Assembly: GCA_910588415.1 (NCBI GenBank)
Contig: CAJUPK010000015.1
Coordinates: forward strand, 1 to 26,057
Direction of reading: 5' to 3'
Source: an uncultured Oscillospiraceae bacterium
GTDB taxonomy: Bacteria > Bacillota > Clostridia > Oscillospirales > Acutalibacteraceae
Length of the DNA stretch: 26,057 nt
In this document: positions 7,165 to 14,982 of the stretch, one piece after another
How the letters are laid out: each line of letters starts with the position of its first letter
Position numbering within the stretch: the first letter of the stretch is position 1
The notes under the pieces: model-generated
Seen by the model: only the letters and a program-made list of their open reading frames with translations
What the model was told of the DNA's origin: nothing
Databases searched by the model: none
Made by a program: the position numbers and the translations under genes

Positions 7165-7609
7165 ATGAAAGCTATCGCCATCCGTGAACCCTGGGCCAGC
7201 CTGATTGCCCTTGGCCCCAAACGATAGAGACCTGCAGCTGGTTTACCCGCTATAGAGGGCCGCTGTACATTCATGCCAGCGCGGCAAAATGCCAAAGGCA
7301 GACCCGCGTTTCCAGGAGCTTCTGCAGCTGATTCCTGGACGCAAGCCTGCCTATGGAATGATTTTATGCCGCTGCACACTTGCAGGCCGCCTGTCAATGG
7401 ACAAGACCTTCCTGTCCCGACCAATGAATCCGCAAGAACAGCTGTGCGGCAAATACAGCATAGGTCGCTATGCCTGGCTGCTGAAGGAGATCCGGCCTCT
7501 TGCCAGCCCACTGCCCGCGAAAGAGATGCTTGGCCTGTGGGAAGCAGGAGAACTGCCTGAACAACAAGCGCTTTTTCCTTTTATCACCCGCTCTTACAAG
7601 CCCTGGTAG
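7165..7609 (+). pseudogene. ASCH-domain protein, broken by two frameshifts at A-runs
   Basis: The plus strand encodes MKAIAIREPWASLIALGPK, the start of an ASCH-domain protein, and stops at 7225. Adding one A to the AAA run at 7219-7221 restores K-T-I-E-T and continues through CSWFTRYRGPLYIHASA. Adding one A to the AAAA run at 7286-7289 restores the third segment, which carries the family's GKYSIGRYAWLLKEIRPL and LGLWEAGE blocks and ends at 7609. ASCH domains are RNA-binding, PUA-like folds. The intact product would be about 148 residues. The 3' end overlaps the end of the convergent ldh gene by 16 nt. Both lesions are single-base losses in A-runs, so sequencing or assembly error is a real alternative to decay. 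Confidence 0.75.
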
Positions 7610-8538
7610 CTCTCGGACAGAATCTGGCAGGAAGCGTCAAACTGCTTTCTTTCATCTTCTTCCAACCGCAACTCCAGCACTCTGTCCACTCCGTTACCAT
7701 TGACAATACACGGTACTCCCGCATATATCCCCTGCTGGCCATACTCTCCCCGCAGCCTGGCGGAAACCGTTAATACACTGTTCTCATTAGAGAGCACTGC
7801 CTTTGCGATGCGTACCAGCGCCATGCCAATGCCATAGTAGGTGGCGTGTTTCGCTTCAATGATCCGTTGGGCCGCGTCCCGCACCTCAACGCTCAGCCTT
7901 TGCACATCCTCCAACCGGTAACGGCCTTCCGACTGCTCACACACATCAATCACAGACTTTGTTGCAATCATGGCCTGGCTCCAGGGGACAAACTCGCTGT
8001 CCCCATGCTCCCCAATCACATACGCATGCATGTTCCGGGGATCCACAGAAAAATACTCTCCCAGCAAATAGCGCAGTCTGGCTGTATCCAAAGTGGTTCC
8101 GCTACCAAACACCCGGTTGGGATTAAATCCGGAGAGTTCATATGTCACCCGGGTCATGATATCCACCGGGTTGGTTGCCACCAAAAAAATGCCTCCAAAG
8201 CCCGAGCGTACAATCGGCTCAATAATGGATTGGAAAACCTGCCGGTTGCGTTTAAGCAGGTCCAGCCGCGATTCCCCTGGCTTCTGATTTACTCCGGCAC
8301 AGATGACCACAATGTCCGCGTCCGCGCAGTCGCCATACTCCCCTGCGTAAATTTTCATACTGGCGCTGGCAAAGGCCACACCGTGGTTCAAGTCCATCGC
8401 CTCTCCCTGGGCGCGCTTTTTGTCAATGTCCACCAGCACCAGCTCATCGCAAAGCGCCCGGTTTAAGGCTGAATAGGCAAAACTCATGCCCACCATGCCT
8501 GTACCCACCAACACAATCTTCCGCTTGTTACTGCACAT
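7594..8538 (-). CDS. ldh: L-lactate dehydrogenase
   Basis: A 314-residue NAD-dependent L-lactate dehydrogenase that reduces pyruvate to L-lactate and regenerates NAD+ in fermentation. Visible features are the Rossmann GTGMVG loop (residues 12-17), the specificity-loop NQKPGESR with Gln85, which marks lactate rather than malate dehydrogenase, the DTARLR substrate-binding block (Asp151, Arg154), and the catalytic His178 in GEHGDSE. The frame is open for 44 more codons upstream, but the ATG at 8538 fits the family N-terminus. The ribosome binding site is weak (GGCGGCGGA). Monocistronic in appearance, and divergent from the LysM-GH18 gene. No fructose-1,6-bisphosphate site was assessed. Confidence 0.94.
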   Translation of the reverse strand: MCSNKRKIVLVGTGMVGMSFAYSALNRALCDELVLVDIDKKRAQGEAMDLNHGVAFASASMKIYAGEYGDCADADIVVICAGVNQKPGESRLDLLKRNRQVFQSIIEPIVRSGFGGIFLVATNPVDIMTRVTYELSGFNPNRVFGSGTTLDTARLRYLLGEYFSVDPRNMHAYVIGEHGDSEFVPWSQAMIATKSVIDVCEQSEGRYRLEDVQRLSVEVRDAAQRIIEAKHATYYGIGMALVRIAKAVLSNENSVLTVSARLRGEYGQQGIYAGVPCIVNGNGVDRVLELRLEEDERKQFDASCQILSESYQGL

Positions 8539-8715
8539 AATTCCGCCGCCTTTCCAAAGCAAATTTCCTTTTTCGATATTCTGCCCGGGCCAGGACAAAC
8601 TATGCGGTTCCACCTCGTCCACATAGATGGCAGCCGCCAGCCGTCTGTGCAAACTGGGTGCCAACAACAATTTATATGCAGATAGTTTCCTGTTTGGCCT
8701 CCTACCCGTATAAGG

Positions 8716-8745
8716 TCATGTTCCCCGCCCCTTTTTGCATATGTT
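8716..8745 (+). promoter_or_regulatory. possible sporulation (SigE-like) promoter for the LysM-GH18 gene
   Basis: TCATGTT (8716-8722), a 15-nt spacer and CATATGTT (8738-8745) resemble the SigE -35 and -10 elements. A sporulation promoter would suit a cortex hydrolase. The match is loose, and no housekeeping promoter was seen in this divergent gap. Confidence 0.28.
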
Positions 8746-8813
8746 TGATATATGGGCCGAATGGCCTTTTCTTTCCACAGAATTTGCATTTTATCTGAAA
8801 AGAGGCGGTCTTT

Positions 8814-10091
8814 ATGGTCATCTACACCGTGCAGCCAGGCGATAGCCTTTATTCCATTGCCCAGCGTTTCCGGGTCTCTCCCCAGCGCGTCATTTTGGAC
8901 AATGGTCTGTCCGAACCGCAAAGTCTCGCTGTCGGCCAAAGCTTGCTTCTGCTTTCCCCCGCTCTAACCTATACTGCCCGACAGGGAGATACTCTTCCCG
9001 CCATTGCGGATCACTTTGGCGTCACCCCGGAGATTCTGCTGCAAAACAATCCCAGGCTCTCCCTATCCGCACCACTGCGCGTGGGGCAGGATATTGTCAT
9101 TCACTTTACCGCTGCCAAGCGCCGCCGGATTGCCCTGAACGGCTATGCCTCCAGCTCGGTTGACAGAAATCTTTTGGGCCGGACCTTGCCCTATCTCACC
9201 TATCTCACTGTGTTCGGCTATGGCTTTACTCTGGAAGGACGGCTGATTCCTCCCGACGACCTGCCGCTTTTAGAGCTGGCCCGTCAGCACCAGACACTGC
9301 CTGTCATGCTTCTCTCTTCGGTCACAGAGGATGGCGGCTTCAATAGCTACCGCACGGAACAGCTTTTGCAGAATCCAGACCTACAGCGCCGGGTCCTGGC
9401 CAACGTACTGGCTGTGATGGACCAAAAGGGGTATGCAGGCCTGGACTTAGATTTTGAATTTATTCCCCAGGGAAACTTCCAAGCATATCTGCAGCTGATT
9501 GAGACCGCTGCCGAACAGCTTCATGCCAAAGGGTATTTTCTCCATGTGGACCTTGCTCCCAAGACCTCCAGCAGCCAAAAAGGCCTTCTGTATGATGCCC
9601 ATGATTACGCTGCCATCGGCGCTGTAGCAGACCGTGTGCTGCTGATGACCTATGAATGGGGCTATACCTATGGGCCGCCTATGGCTGTGGCGCCCCTGGA
9701 CCAAGTACGCCAGGTGGCTGAATACGCTGTCTCCCAAATCTCTCCAGAAAAAATCCTGCTAGGCCTACCCAACTACGGATACGACTGGATTCTCCCCTTT
9801 GAGCGGGGCATCACCCGGGCCACAGCTATTGGCAATGAGTATGCTGTGGAGATTGCCCGCCGCCAGGGTGCGGCTATTCTGTTCAACGAGACAGCCCAGG
9901 CCCCTTGGTTCGACTATACGCGGGAGGGATTGGAGCATGTGGTGTGGTTTGAGGATGTACGCAGCATAGAAAAAAAGTACGATCTGATGGATGAGCTGTC
10001 CCTGCTAGGCGGCGGCTATTGGAATCTGGTCCGTCCCTTCCAGCAAAACTGGTCCTTTGCGGCCGCCCGTTACAATCTTCAAAAGCTGTGA
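8814..10091 (+). CDS. spore-type LysM-GH18 peptidoglycan hydrolase (SleL/YaaH-like)
   Basis: 425 residues without an obvious signal peptide. Two N-terminal LysM repeats (residues about 2-47, VIYTVQPGDSLYSIAQRF..., and 51-98, LTYTARQGDTLPAIADHF...) bind the glycan. A GH18 barrel follows from about residue 105, with the catalytic signature GLDLDFE (Glu215 as the acid; Asp211 and Asp213 in the motif). This is the layout of SleL/YaaH, an N-acetylglucosaminidase that degrades cortex peptidoglycan at spore germination and is placed in the spore without a classical signal. AAAGAGGCGG precedes the ATG. The stop is only 19 bp from the end of the convergent gene at 10111, and no terminator is visible between them. 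Confidence 0.88.
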   Translation: MVIYTVQPGDSLYSIAQRFRVSPQRVILDNGLSEPQSLAVGQSLLLLSPALTYTARQGDTLPAIADHFGVTPEILLQNNPRLSLSAPLRVGQDIVIHFTAAKRRRIALNGYASSSVDRNLLGRTLPYLTYLTVFGYGFTLEGRLIPPDDLPLLELARQHQTLPVMLLSSVTEDGGFNSYRTEQLLQNPDLQRRVLANVLAVMDQKGYAGLDLDFEFIPQGNFQAYLQLIETAAEQLHAKGYFLHVDLAPKTSSSQKGLLYDAHDYAAIGAVADRVLLMTYEWGYTYGPPMAVAPLDQVRQVAEYAVSQISPEKILLGLPNYGYDWILPFERGITRATAIGNEYAVEIARRQGAAILFNETAQAPWFDYTREGLEHVVWFEDVRSIEKKYDLMDELSLLGGGYWNLVRPFQQNWSFAAARYNLQKL

Positions 10092-10110
10092 AATTCCTAT
10101 CTACCGTCAT

Positions 10111-10839
10111 TCAGGCCTTCCTGTATAGATACGCACGGCCCCGGCTGCCAATCCGTTCCACTGCGCCCATCTCCCTGGCAGTGCTTAACGCCAAAGAGCC
10201 GTTCATAGGGGAAAACTTACCTTCCGCACAGAACTCCTTGGCGGTAAACTCCTCCTTCAGTCCTGGGGGCAGCAGCTTCCTGTAGTCCTCTGGGCCCTGT
10301 ACCCATACCTCTTCCAACAGGCGCACGGGCATCCGCTCCCAACGGGTATATCCCCGCCTGCCCCGTCCATCTTTCAGCCGGTATTCCTCCACCTCCAGCA
10401 AGGGCACACAAAAGCTCAGCCCCGCTTTCCCCAGCTGCTCCCGAAGGCTATACAGTTCTGTCAGCAGTTCCCAGGGCCCGCCTGGCTTTGGGCTGCGCCT
10501 TCGGCGGGAGATGCTTCCATCCTCCCCCACGCTGATCAGCCATTTCACCGCTGCCACCGGATAGACCACGGTTACAGGGAAGTGCTCCAAGAAAAAATCC
10601 AGTTTTTTCCGCAAGCGGCCAAGGCCCGCGGTCTGGATCTCCATGATCTCCCCATTGTGGACAATATCCGCCACATACCGGCCTACCGTCACTTCCCTGA
10701 AGCTAGGGTCCGGTTCAAAATACAGTTTCAGCGCCGCATGCAGGGACTTTTCCCCCAGTGTGCCGATCCCGCCTGTTCCTCTCGCCTCCTCCATAACCTG
10801 CTGGCAGGCCTGCAGAAAGGCGCTCTCATTCACAGGCAT
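10111..10839 (-). CDS. uncharacterised protein: putative PD-(D/E)XK nuclease-like domain plus winged helix
   Basis: 242 residues from the ATG at 10839; the frame also allows a TTG at 10869. I do not recognise a named family. Residues 30-70 read as E30 in a helix (GTLGEKSLHAALK), a strand with Asp58 (RYVADIV), then EIMEIQT giving Glu67-x-Gln69. That is the order of active-site residues in PD-(D/E)XK nucleases, with Gln for Lys as in CoiA-like proteins. A hydrophobic VTVVYPV strand follows. The last ~55 residues (FTAKEFCAEG... to ...ERIGSRGRAYLYRKA) look like a winged helix-turn-helix. The middle is rich in Arg. The start overlaps the amidohydrolase stop by 14 nt, which suggests translational coupling as the third gene after queH. 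Function is inferred only from fold-like patterns. Confidence 0.6.
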   Translation of the reverse strand: MPVNESAFLQACQQVMEEARGTGGIGTLGEKSLHAALKLYFEPDPSFREVTVGRYVADIVHNGEIMEIQTAGLGRLRKKLDFFLEHFPVTVVYPVAAVKWLISVGEDGSISRRRRSPKPGGPWELLTELYSLREQLGKAGLSFCVPLLEVEEYRLKDGRGRRGYTRWERMPVRLLEEVWVQGPEDYRKLLPPGLKEEFTAKEFCAEGKFSPMNGSLALSTAREMGAVERIGSRGRAYLYRKA

Positions 10840-11659
10840 CAGGGGCCGCAAGGCCAAACAATTCCGCAAAGTTACTAAACAGGATCTTCCGGTTCGCCGT
10901 TTCTCCCAGTTCCAGCGAGAAGAAAGCCTTCAGTTCCTGCTCTACTGGCCACATAGGAAAATCCGTGCCGAACATAACCCTGCCTATGCCAAAATGCTCT
11001 ATGCTGGCCCGGGCCTCGTCCTGGCTCAAGAAGGGCAGGGAGCTGGACACGTCCGTATATAGCTTCGCGCCCTGTAAACAATTCCGGGCCTCCTGCCATT
11101 GGGTATATCCCCCCAGATGGGCCGCTATACAGACCATCTCCGGCAGCTTGTCCAGCACTCTGGCCAATCGGCAGGGAGAGGAAAAATCCTTTCTTTTATC
11201 TCCGGTGTGCAAAAGAATTGGCAGCTGCCGCTTCACTGCCTCCCGGTACAGAGGAAATAATGAAGGAGCGTCAATGGGAATCTCCTGAAAGTCTGGGTGC
11301 AGCTTAATACCGCGCAGTCCCCGGCGCTGGATATCCTCCACTTCACCTGCCACATCCTTCACATCCTGGTGCCAAGCCGCTAAGCCCACAAACGCGGGAT
11401 ACTCTTGGCAGGTACTCTCAATAAAGCGGTTGATCGCCGGTACCTGTTCTACCTTTGTTGCCACTGAACACACCAAAAAGCGGTCGATCCCAGCCCTGCC
11501 TCCTGTTTCGGCCAGCACAGAGGGAAGGCCCACATGATGCATTCGCAGTCCGTAAAAACTGCCTACAGAAGCTGTGGCCTTTTCCGCGATTTTCTCCGGA
11601 TATATATGGGTATGGGCGTCCGCCGCAAAATACCGGACTCCCCTATATGTTACAGACAC
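10826..11659 (-). CDS. metal-dependent amidohydrolase (COG2159/ACMSD-like)
   Basis: 277 residues of the amidohydrolase-2 type TIM barrel. Metal ligands are visible in order: DAHTH (His16, His18), LHPDF (His121), LLHTGD (His151), AAHLGG (His181) and FGTDFP (Asp233). Family members are hydrolases or decarboxylases, such as ACMSD; this sequence does not reveal the substrate. It starts with GTG at 11659, preceded by AGGAGAGGATTCAAG. It lies 27 bp after queH and overlaps the next gene, so the three form an operon. A role in queuosine salvage is not implied by the sequence. Confidence 0.85.
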   Translation of the reverse strand: MSVTYRGVRYFAADAHTHIYPEKIAEKATASVGSFYGLRMHHVGLPSVLAETGGRAGIDRFLVCSVATKVEQVPAINRFIESTCQEYPAFVGLAAWHQDVKDVAGEVEDIQRRGLRGIKLHPDFQEIPIDAPSLFPLYREAVKRQLPILLHTGDKRKDFSSPCRLARVLDKLPEMVCIAAHLGGYTQWQEARNCLQGAKLYTDVSSSLPFLSQDEARASIEHFGIGRVMFGTDFPMWPVEQELKAFFSLELGETANRKILFSNFAELFGLAAPDACE

Positions 11660-11686
11660 CTTGAATCCTCTCCTTCCACAAAGTAT

Positions 11687-12331
11687 TCAGCCTGTTGTTT
11701 TCTTCTGCCTGTCCCTTTGAGCTTTGGAGTATATACAGCCGCAGTAGTCTTGGCGGTACAGATTGTATTCTCTTGAAAGCTCTATGGAGCGCTTATAGCC
11801 CTCCCGTTTTTTAAAGTCAGCGGGCAGATGTTTTACCCCCCATTGTTCCCCCACTTCCTCGCCCAGCTGGTTCAATACCTGGGCATTTTTAAGGGGACTA
11901 ATGCTCAAAGTCGTGGTAAAATACTCCAACCCATGGGCCTTGGCCGCCTTAGCCGCCGCTTGCAGCCGCAGGCGGTAACAGGCAAAGCATCTGGCCCCAC
12001 CCTCCGGCTCTTCCTCCATGCCTTGGGCTATGTGGTCAAATGCTGTGGCATCGTACTCACAGGGGAGAAGCGTTACGGGCCTGGACAAAGGCATTTGAGA
12101 AATCAGCCTTTGCAGCTCATCCAGCCGCTTAGTGTACTCACCCTCCGGCGAAATATTAGGATTATAGTAGAGCAGCGAAATATCAAAATACTGGGTGAGA
12201 TATTCCAGAACAGCGCTGGAGCAGGGCGCGCAGCACACATGAAGCAGCAGTGTCGGTATCCTGCCCTGCAGCCCGGCAAGCAAGCTCTCCAGTTCTTTGG
12301 CATAATTGCGTTTTGGATTTTGGCAGAACAT
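11687..12331 (-). CDS. queH: epoxyqueuosine reductase QueH (DUF208)
   Basis: 214 residues. The family cysteines are in place: LLHVCCAPCSS (Cys33, Cys34, Cys37), RCFACYRLR (Cys115, Cys118) and DYCGC (Cys197, Cys199). QueH is the non-cobalamin, iron-sulfur enzyme that reduces epoxyqueuosine to queuosine at tRNA position 34, and it replaces QueG in many anaerobes. The ATG has a strong GGGGGAGG ribosome binding site. No preQ1 riboswitch was recognised in the 300-bp upstream gap. Other queuosine genes are not in the window. First gene of a three-gene minus-strand unit. Confidence 0.93.
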   Translation of the reverse strand: MFCQNPKRNYAKELESLLAGLQGRIPTLLLHVCCAPCSSAVLEYLTQYFDISLLYYNPNISPEGEYTKRLDELQRLISQMPLSRPVTLLPCEYDATAFDHIAQGMEEEPEGGARCFACYRLRLQAAAKAAKAHGLEYFTTTLSISPLKNAQVLNQLGEEVGEQWGVKHLPADFKKREGYKRSIELSREYNLYRQDYCGCIYSKAQRDRQKKTTG

Positions 12332-12457
12332 AAACGGCCTCCCCCATATATGAAGCCTTCTGCTCCATACTATAACTTACACGTTGTTTTTGCTGGTTTG
12401 AAAAAACTTTTCTGCATAATAGTGCATATACAAAAGTTTGACAGCTCTCAGAAGCGG

Positions 12458-12487
12458 AACCTTCTCAAAATGTTGTCTTAGAAGGTT
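12458..12487. other. inverted repeat in the queH/DUF212 divergent region
   Basis: AACCTTCT (12458-12465) and AGAAGGTT (12480-12487) form an 8-bp stem with a 14-nt loop. It lies midway in the 309-bp gap between the divergent queH and DUF212 genes. Apart from this and the promoter at 12562-12590, I see nothing recognisable in the gap. Confidence 0.4.
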
Positions 12488-12561
12488 TGTAACTATCAAA
12501 TTCTACCACACCCCTGCCGCAAATGCAACTGCAAAAAGTCCTCCGCCATTCCCCTTTCCAG

Positions 12562-12590
12562 TTGACATAGCACCCGCAAACAGGTATGAT
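12562..12590 (+). promoter_or_regulatory. sigma-A promoter for the DUF212 gene
   Basis: TTGACA (12562-12567), a 17-nt spacer and TATGAT (12585-12590). The transcript would start near 12597, about 44 nt before the ATG. Confidence 0.88.
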
Positions 12591-12640
12591 ATACATATGG
12601 ACTTTATTTCATTTAAACTCGCTGGAAAGGACTGGGCCCC

Positions 12641-13135
12641 ATGGACCTGAGTTTTCTTATCTCCAATCCCCTTATCAATGTCAGCGTGATCTCCTGGGCT
12701 GCCGCTCAGGGTATCAAAACGCTTATCGATTCTGTGAAGCACAAGCAATTCGACCGCCACCGGCTGGCCGGGGCTGGCGGTATGCCCAGCTCTCATTCCG
12801 CAGTCACCTGCTCTGTACTGCTTACATCCTATTACCTCTATGGGTTCAATTCTCCCAGCTTTGCCCTCGCCTTTGTAATGGCGCTTATTGTCATGTACGA
12901 CGCTACAGGGGTACGGTGGGCAGCCGGCCTGCATGCCCGGGCTATCAATCATATTGTGGAGTTTCTAGAAAGTGAGGGAAGTCCCGAAGGACAGCGCGCC
13001 CTGCGGGAGCTGATCCCTAAACTCAACGAGTCCTTGGGCCACCGGGTTCGGGAGGCCATCTGCGGAGCTGGGCTAGGGTTTCTTATAGCCATTCTGGGAC
13101 ACATGATCCGTCAGGGCAGGTTCAGCATTTTTTAG
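12641..13135 (+). CDS. divergent PAP2 family membrane protein (DUF212)
   Basis: 164 residues with about four hydrophobic segments. The DUF212 hallmarks are GGMPSSHSA (residues 47-54), VMYDATGVRWAAGLHA (residues about 88-103) and LNESLGH, which correspond to divergent forms of the PAP2 phosphatase motifs. Family members are predicted integral-membrane acid phosphatases, possibly acting on lipid or undecaprenyl phosphates; the activity of this branch is not established. The ATG is preceded by GGAAAGGA and driven by a near-consensus promoter. Monocistronic, ending ~75 bp before a shared terminator. Confidence 0.88.
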   Translation: MDLSFLISNPLINVSVISWAAAQGIKTLIDSVKHKQFDRHRLAGAGGMPSSHSAVTCSVLLTSYYLYGFNSPSFALAFVMALIVMYDATGVRWAAGLHARAINHIVEFLESEGSPEGQRALRELIPKLNESLGHRVREAICGAGLGFLIAILGHMIRQGRFSIF

Positions 13136-13212
13136 CGGCCCTAACCCCGCAGTAGCCTGCCGCTCTGCTGGCCAGCTGTCAAAAATCCATTGTGATGCAA
13201 TTCTGAAAGCAT

Positions 13213-13251
13213 AAAGCAAGGCAGAGACTGCTTTAGTCCCTGCCTTGCTTT
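13213..13251. terminator. bidirectional intrinsic terminator
   Basis: The 17-nt arms AAAGCAAGGCAGAGACT (13213-13229) and AGTCCCTGCCTTGCTTT (13235-13251) pair with one mismatch around a 5-nt loop. The A- and T-rich arm ends serve both strands. It separates the converging DUF212 gene and the exported-protein operon, and it overlaps the stop codon of the small membrane protein. Confidence 0.85.
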
Positions 13252-13396
13252 ATGTCTCCCTATGTTCCTGTTCTTTATCCCTTCTCTCCCTTCTCTCCTT
13301 TCTCCTCCTTCTCTTCTGAATGACCGCCAGTATCCAGGAGATACCAACAGCTGCTGCCACATACAGGCATATCCCGGTCAAATAGGTCCATCCCAT
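13250..13396 (-). CDS. small single-pass membrane protein with basic tail
   Basis: 48 residues from the ATG at 13396: MGWTYLTGICLYVAAAVGISW and so on forms one transmembrane helix, followed by a tail dominated by Arg, Lys and Glu (QKRRRRKERRERRDKEQE). I chose this ATG because GGGGGA stands about 7 nt upstream. The frame is open back to an ATG at 13462, which would overlap the preceding gene by 34 nt and give 70 residues. No family is recognised. It is the last gene of a three-gene unit encoding membrane or exported proteins and may anchor or assist them, which is an inference from position alone. Confidence 0.55.
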   Translation of the reverse strand: MGWTYLTGICLYVAAAVGISWILAVIQKRRRRKERRERRDKEQEHRET

Positions 13397-13428
13397 GCCC
13401 ATTCCCCCATTTGCGGGTAAAAAACCTT

Positions 13429-13995
13429 CTATCTGGAAGGCAAAGTACCCACCCTTTGCCACTGGCCCCCTTCTTCCTGCCGGGCTTCAGCCACCACAAA
13501 CAGCTGCTGCTCTTGCCCCAGCAATTCCAGCGTCTTTAAATCCTCTTGGCTTAACTGCTGGTTCAGGCATACCTCTGTATAGAGAGGCGGGCTTTTCTTT
13601 CCCGGCAGCAGAAGGTTGCCCGTCTTCATATTGACATAATATAGATATTCTCCCCGGGCTGTCCAATATTCTTCTCCCGCTGGCTCTCCCTGTCCAGCCT
13701 CCAGAAAGCTCTCCTGAGTTAGCTCTCCGGCCAGCAGTACCTGCTTGTCCTCCAGTTGAGGGGAGTAGATGCGTGCCCGCAGCCGACAGCCTGCCCGGCC
13801 TTGATTGTGAAATGCCACGCCCCCCGCCACTGTCTCTCCCGGCACTAAGCTGTCCAAAGATTCTATATCCGCGCTGCCCAGGTCCACTGCCTTTATCAAC
13901 AGCTCCTCCTGCTGTGGCTCCAACTGCCAGCTAAGCCCCCACAGGGCTGTTAGCACCGCTAAAACCACAGCGGTCCATACTTTTCCCTCACTCAT
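13429..13995 (-). CDS. membrane-anchored or exported protein, TasA/camelysin-like pattern
   Basis: 188 residues. One N-terminal hydrophobic segment (residues about 7-23) acts as signal or anchor. The body resembles the TasA/camelysin type of exported beta-proteins in two places: SLVPGETVAGGVAFHNQGRA near residues 49-68 (a PGxTV...xNxGxxxxxxR strand pair), and GEYLYYVNMKTGNLLLPG with SPPLYTEV near residues 113-141, similar to the Y-Y-x(n)-L-x-PG-x-S-x-x-L block of that group. No SipW-like peptidase is nearby. The start overlaps the upstream stop as ATGA, so translation is coupled. The family call is by pattern and tentative. Confidence 0.5.
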   Translation of the reverse strand: MSEGKVWTAVVLAVLTALWGLSWQLEPQQEELLIKAVDLGSADIESLDSLVPGETVAGGVAFHNQGRAGCRLRARIYSPQLEDKQVLLAGELTQESFLEAGQGEPAGEEYWTARGEYLYYVNMKTGNLLLPGKKSPPLYTEVCLNQQLSQEDLKTLELLGQEQQLFVVAEARQEEGGQWQRVGTLPSR

Positions 13996-14717
13996 GGCTG
14001 CACCTTCAGCAAGAAGCTGCTCTTAATAGCTTCGCTTTTGGTTTGTGCCAGGAAAAATCTGGCCACCGCTCTGCGTCGGGCAATATCCACCGTATCATCT
14101 GTCGTCCACACTCCCACCCGGCAGACTGTTTGAGATGGTTCAAGGGCTCCGTCCACAGCTGTTACTTGATATACGCCGTAGGGCAGCCCCACAAATTGGG
14201 CCTCCAGCACCAGCGGCCCGCCCTGGGGATCTGCTTCAGCAGCTGCCTGGCGGTAAAGGGTCAGCCCTTGGCCCTCCAGCCGGAACACCGCTGCATCCCC
14301 CACGGATATCCCCTGGCCCTCTGCCACCACGCGTACTGTACCGCTTACCACCTTTACCCGGTAGAGGATATTGGACCAGCTGTCCTTGCCCTCCGGCCCG
14401 TGCAGCACCACGGAAATCTGGTAATCTGTCTGAACCTTGGGCCGCTCTTTGCCCAACTGTTCTAGGGGCTGCGGTCCCTCTGGACTGACCCACCAGGCTT
14501 CCAGTTCTCCCTCCTCTTCTCCAAATTCCCGGCGCAAAAGGCTGGTTAGTTCCATACCTCCAGGGCGCAAAGTGACAGCCTCCCCTAAAAACAGAGTATC
14601 CTCCACGCGCACAGGCTCTGAAACCGATGGACTTGCCGCCAGACTTCTAGGCGCCGGCCACAGCAGCACAGCTAAAGCCGCCACACTAAAAATCAGCTTG
14701 TACAGCTTTGTTTTCAT
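13992..14717 (-). CDS. secreted protein of unknown function
   Basis: 241 residues with a clear signal peptide (MKTKLYKLIFSVAALAVLLW, cleavage probably after the Ala-Ala near residue 28). The mature part is rich in beta-type sequence, Glu and Gly, and seems to hold two or three Ig-like strands, such as VRVVAEGQGISVGDAAVFRLEG and LVLEAQFVGLPYGVYQVTAVDG. No catalytic motif was seen and no family is recognised. The start is the ATG at 14717, with AAAGGAGTAGAACAT in front; the open frame continues 31 codons further upstream without a signal-like N-terminus. It heads the operon with the TasA-like protein and a small membrane protein. Confidence 0.7.
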   Translation of the reverse strand: MKTKLYKLIFSVAALAVLLWPAPRSLAASPSVSEPVRVEDTLFLGEAVTLRPGGMELTSLLRREFGEEEGELEAWWVSPEGPQPLEQLGKERPKVQTDYQISVVLHGPEGKDSWSNILYRVKVVSGTVRVVAEGQGISVGDAAVFRLEGQGLTLYRQAAAEADPQGGPLVLEAQFVGLPYGVYQVTAVDGALEPSQTVCRVGVWTTDDTVDIARRRAVARFFLAQTKSEAIKSSFLLKVQP

Positions 14718-14813
14718 ATGTTCTACTCCTTTCCCCGAACAGGGGCTTGTATCGTCAAAGAATGGAAGGCTTTTGAGCTTCCTAATAAAAATTCTTTGAT
14801 TATTGTACAAGAT

Positions 14814-14841
14814 AGCATAACGGACACATAAATTTTGTCAA
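14814..14841 (-). promoter_or_regulatory. promoter for the exported-protein operon
   Basis: TTGACA (14836-14841), a 16-nt spacer and TATGCT (14814-14819) on the minus strand, about 95 nt before the ATG at 14717. Confidence 0.65.
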
Positions 14842-14944
14842 AGTCTGCGTATCCCATAGGGCATTTTCTATAAAGTTTTCGGACTCTGGGGATCCCTTCC
14901 CCCCTTACTTGCATCTTACCAATTCACCTTTACCTGGTTTTCCC

Positions 14945-14973
14945 TTGAAAACTTCTGGAAAACAGGGTATAAT
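14945..14973 (+). promoter_or_regulatory. near-consensus promoter upstream of the prfC leader
   Basis: TTGAAA (14945-14950), a 17-nt spacer and perfect TATAAT (14968-14973). The predicted start near 14980 coincides with the first repeat copy and lies ~400 nt before prfC. No other strong promoter was seen closer to prfC. Confidence 0.72.
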
Positions 14974-14982
14974 GTAACACGA

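Noticed and set aside
7131..7511. 126-codon minus-strand open frame opposite the ASCH gene
   Set aside because: It is the antisense of a recognisable ASCH coding sequence; the plus strand carries the conserved motifs.
12332..12458. preQ1 riboswitch before queH
   Set aside because: No preQ1-I or preQ1-II consensus elements were seen in the leader on the minus strand.
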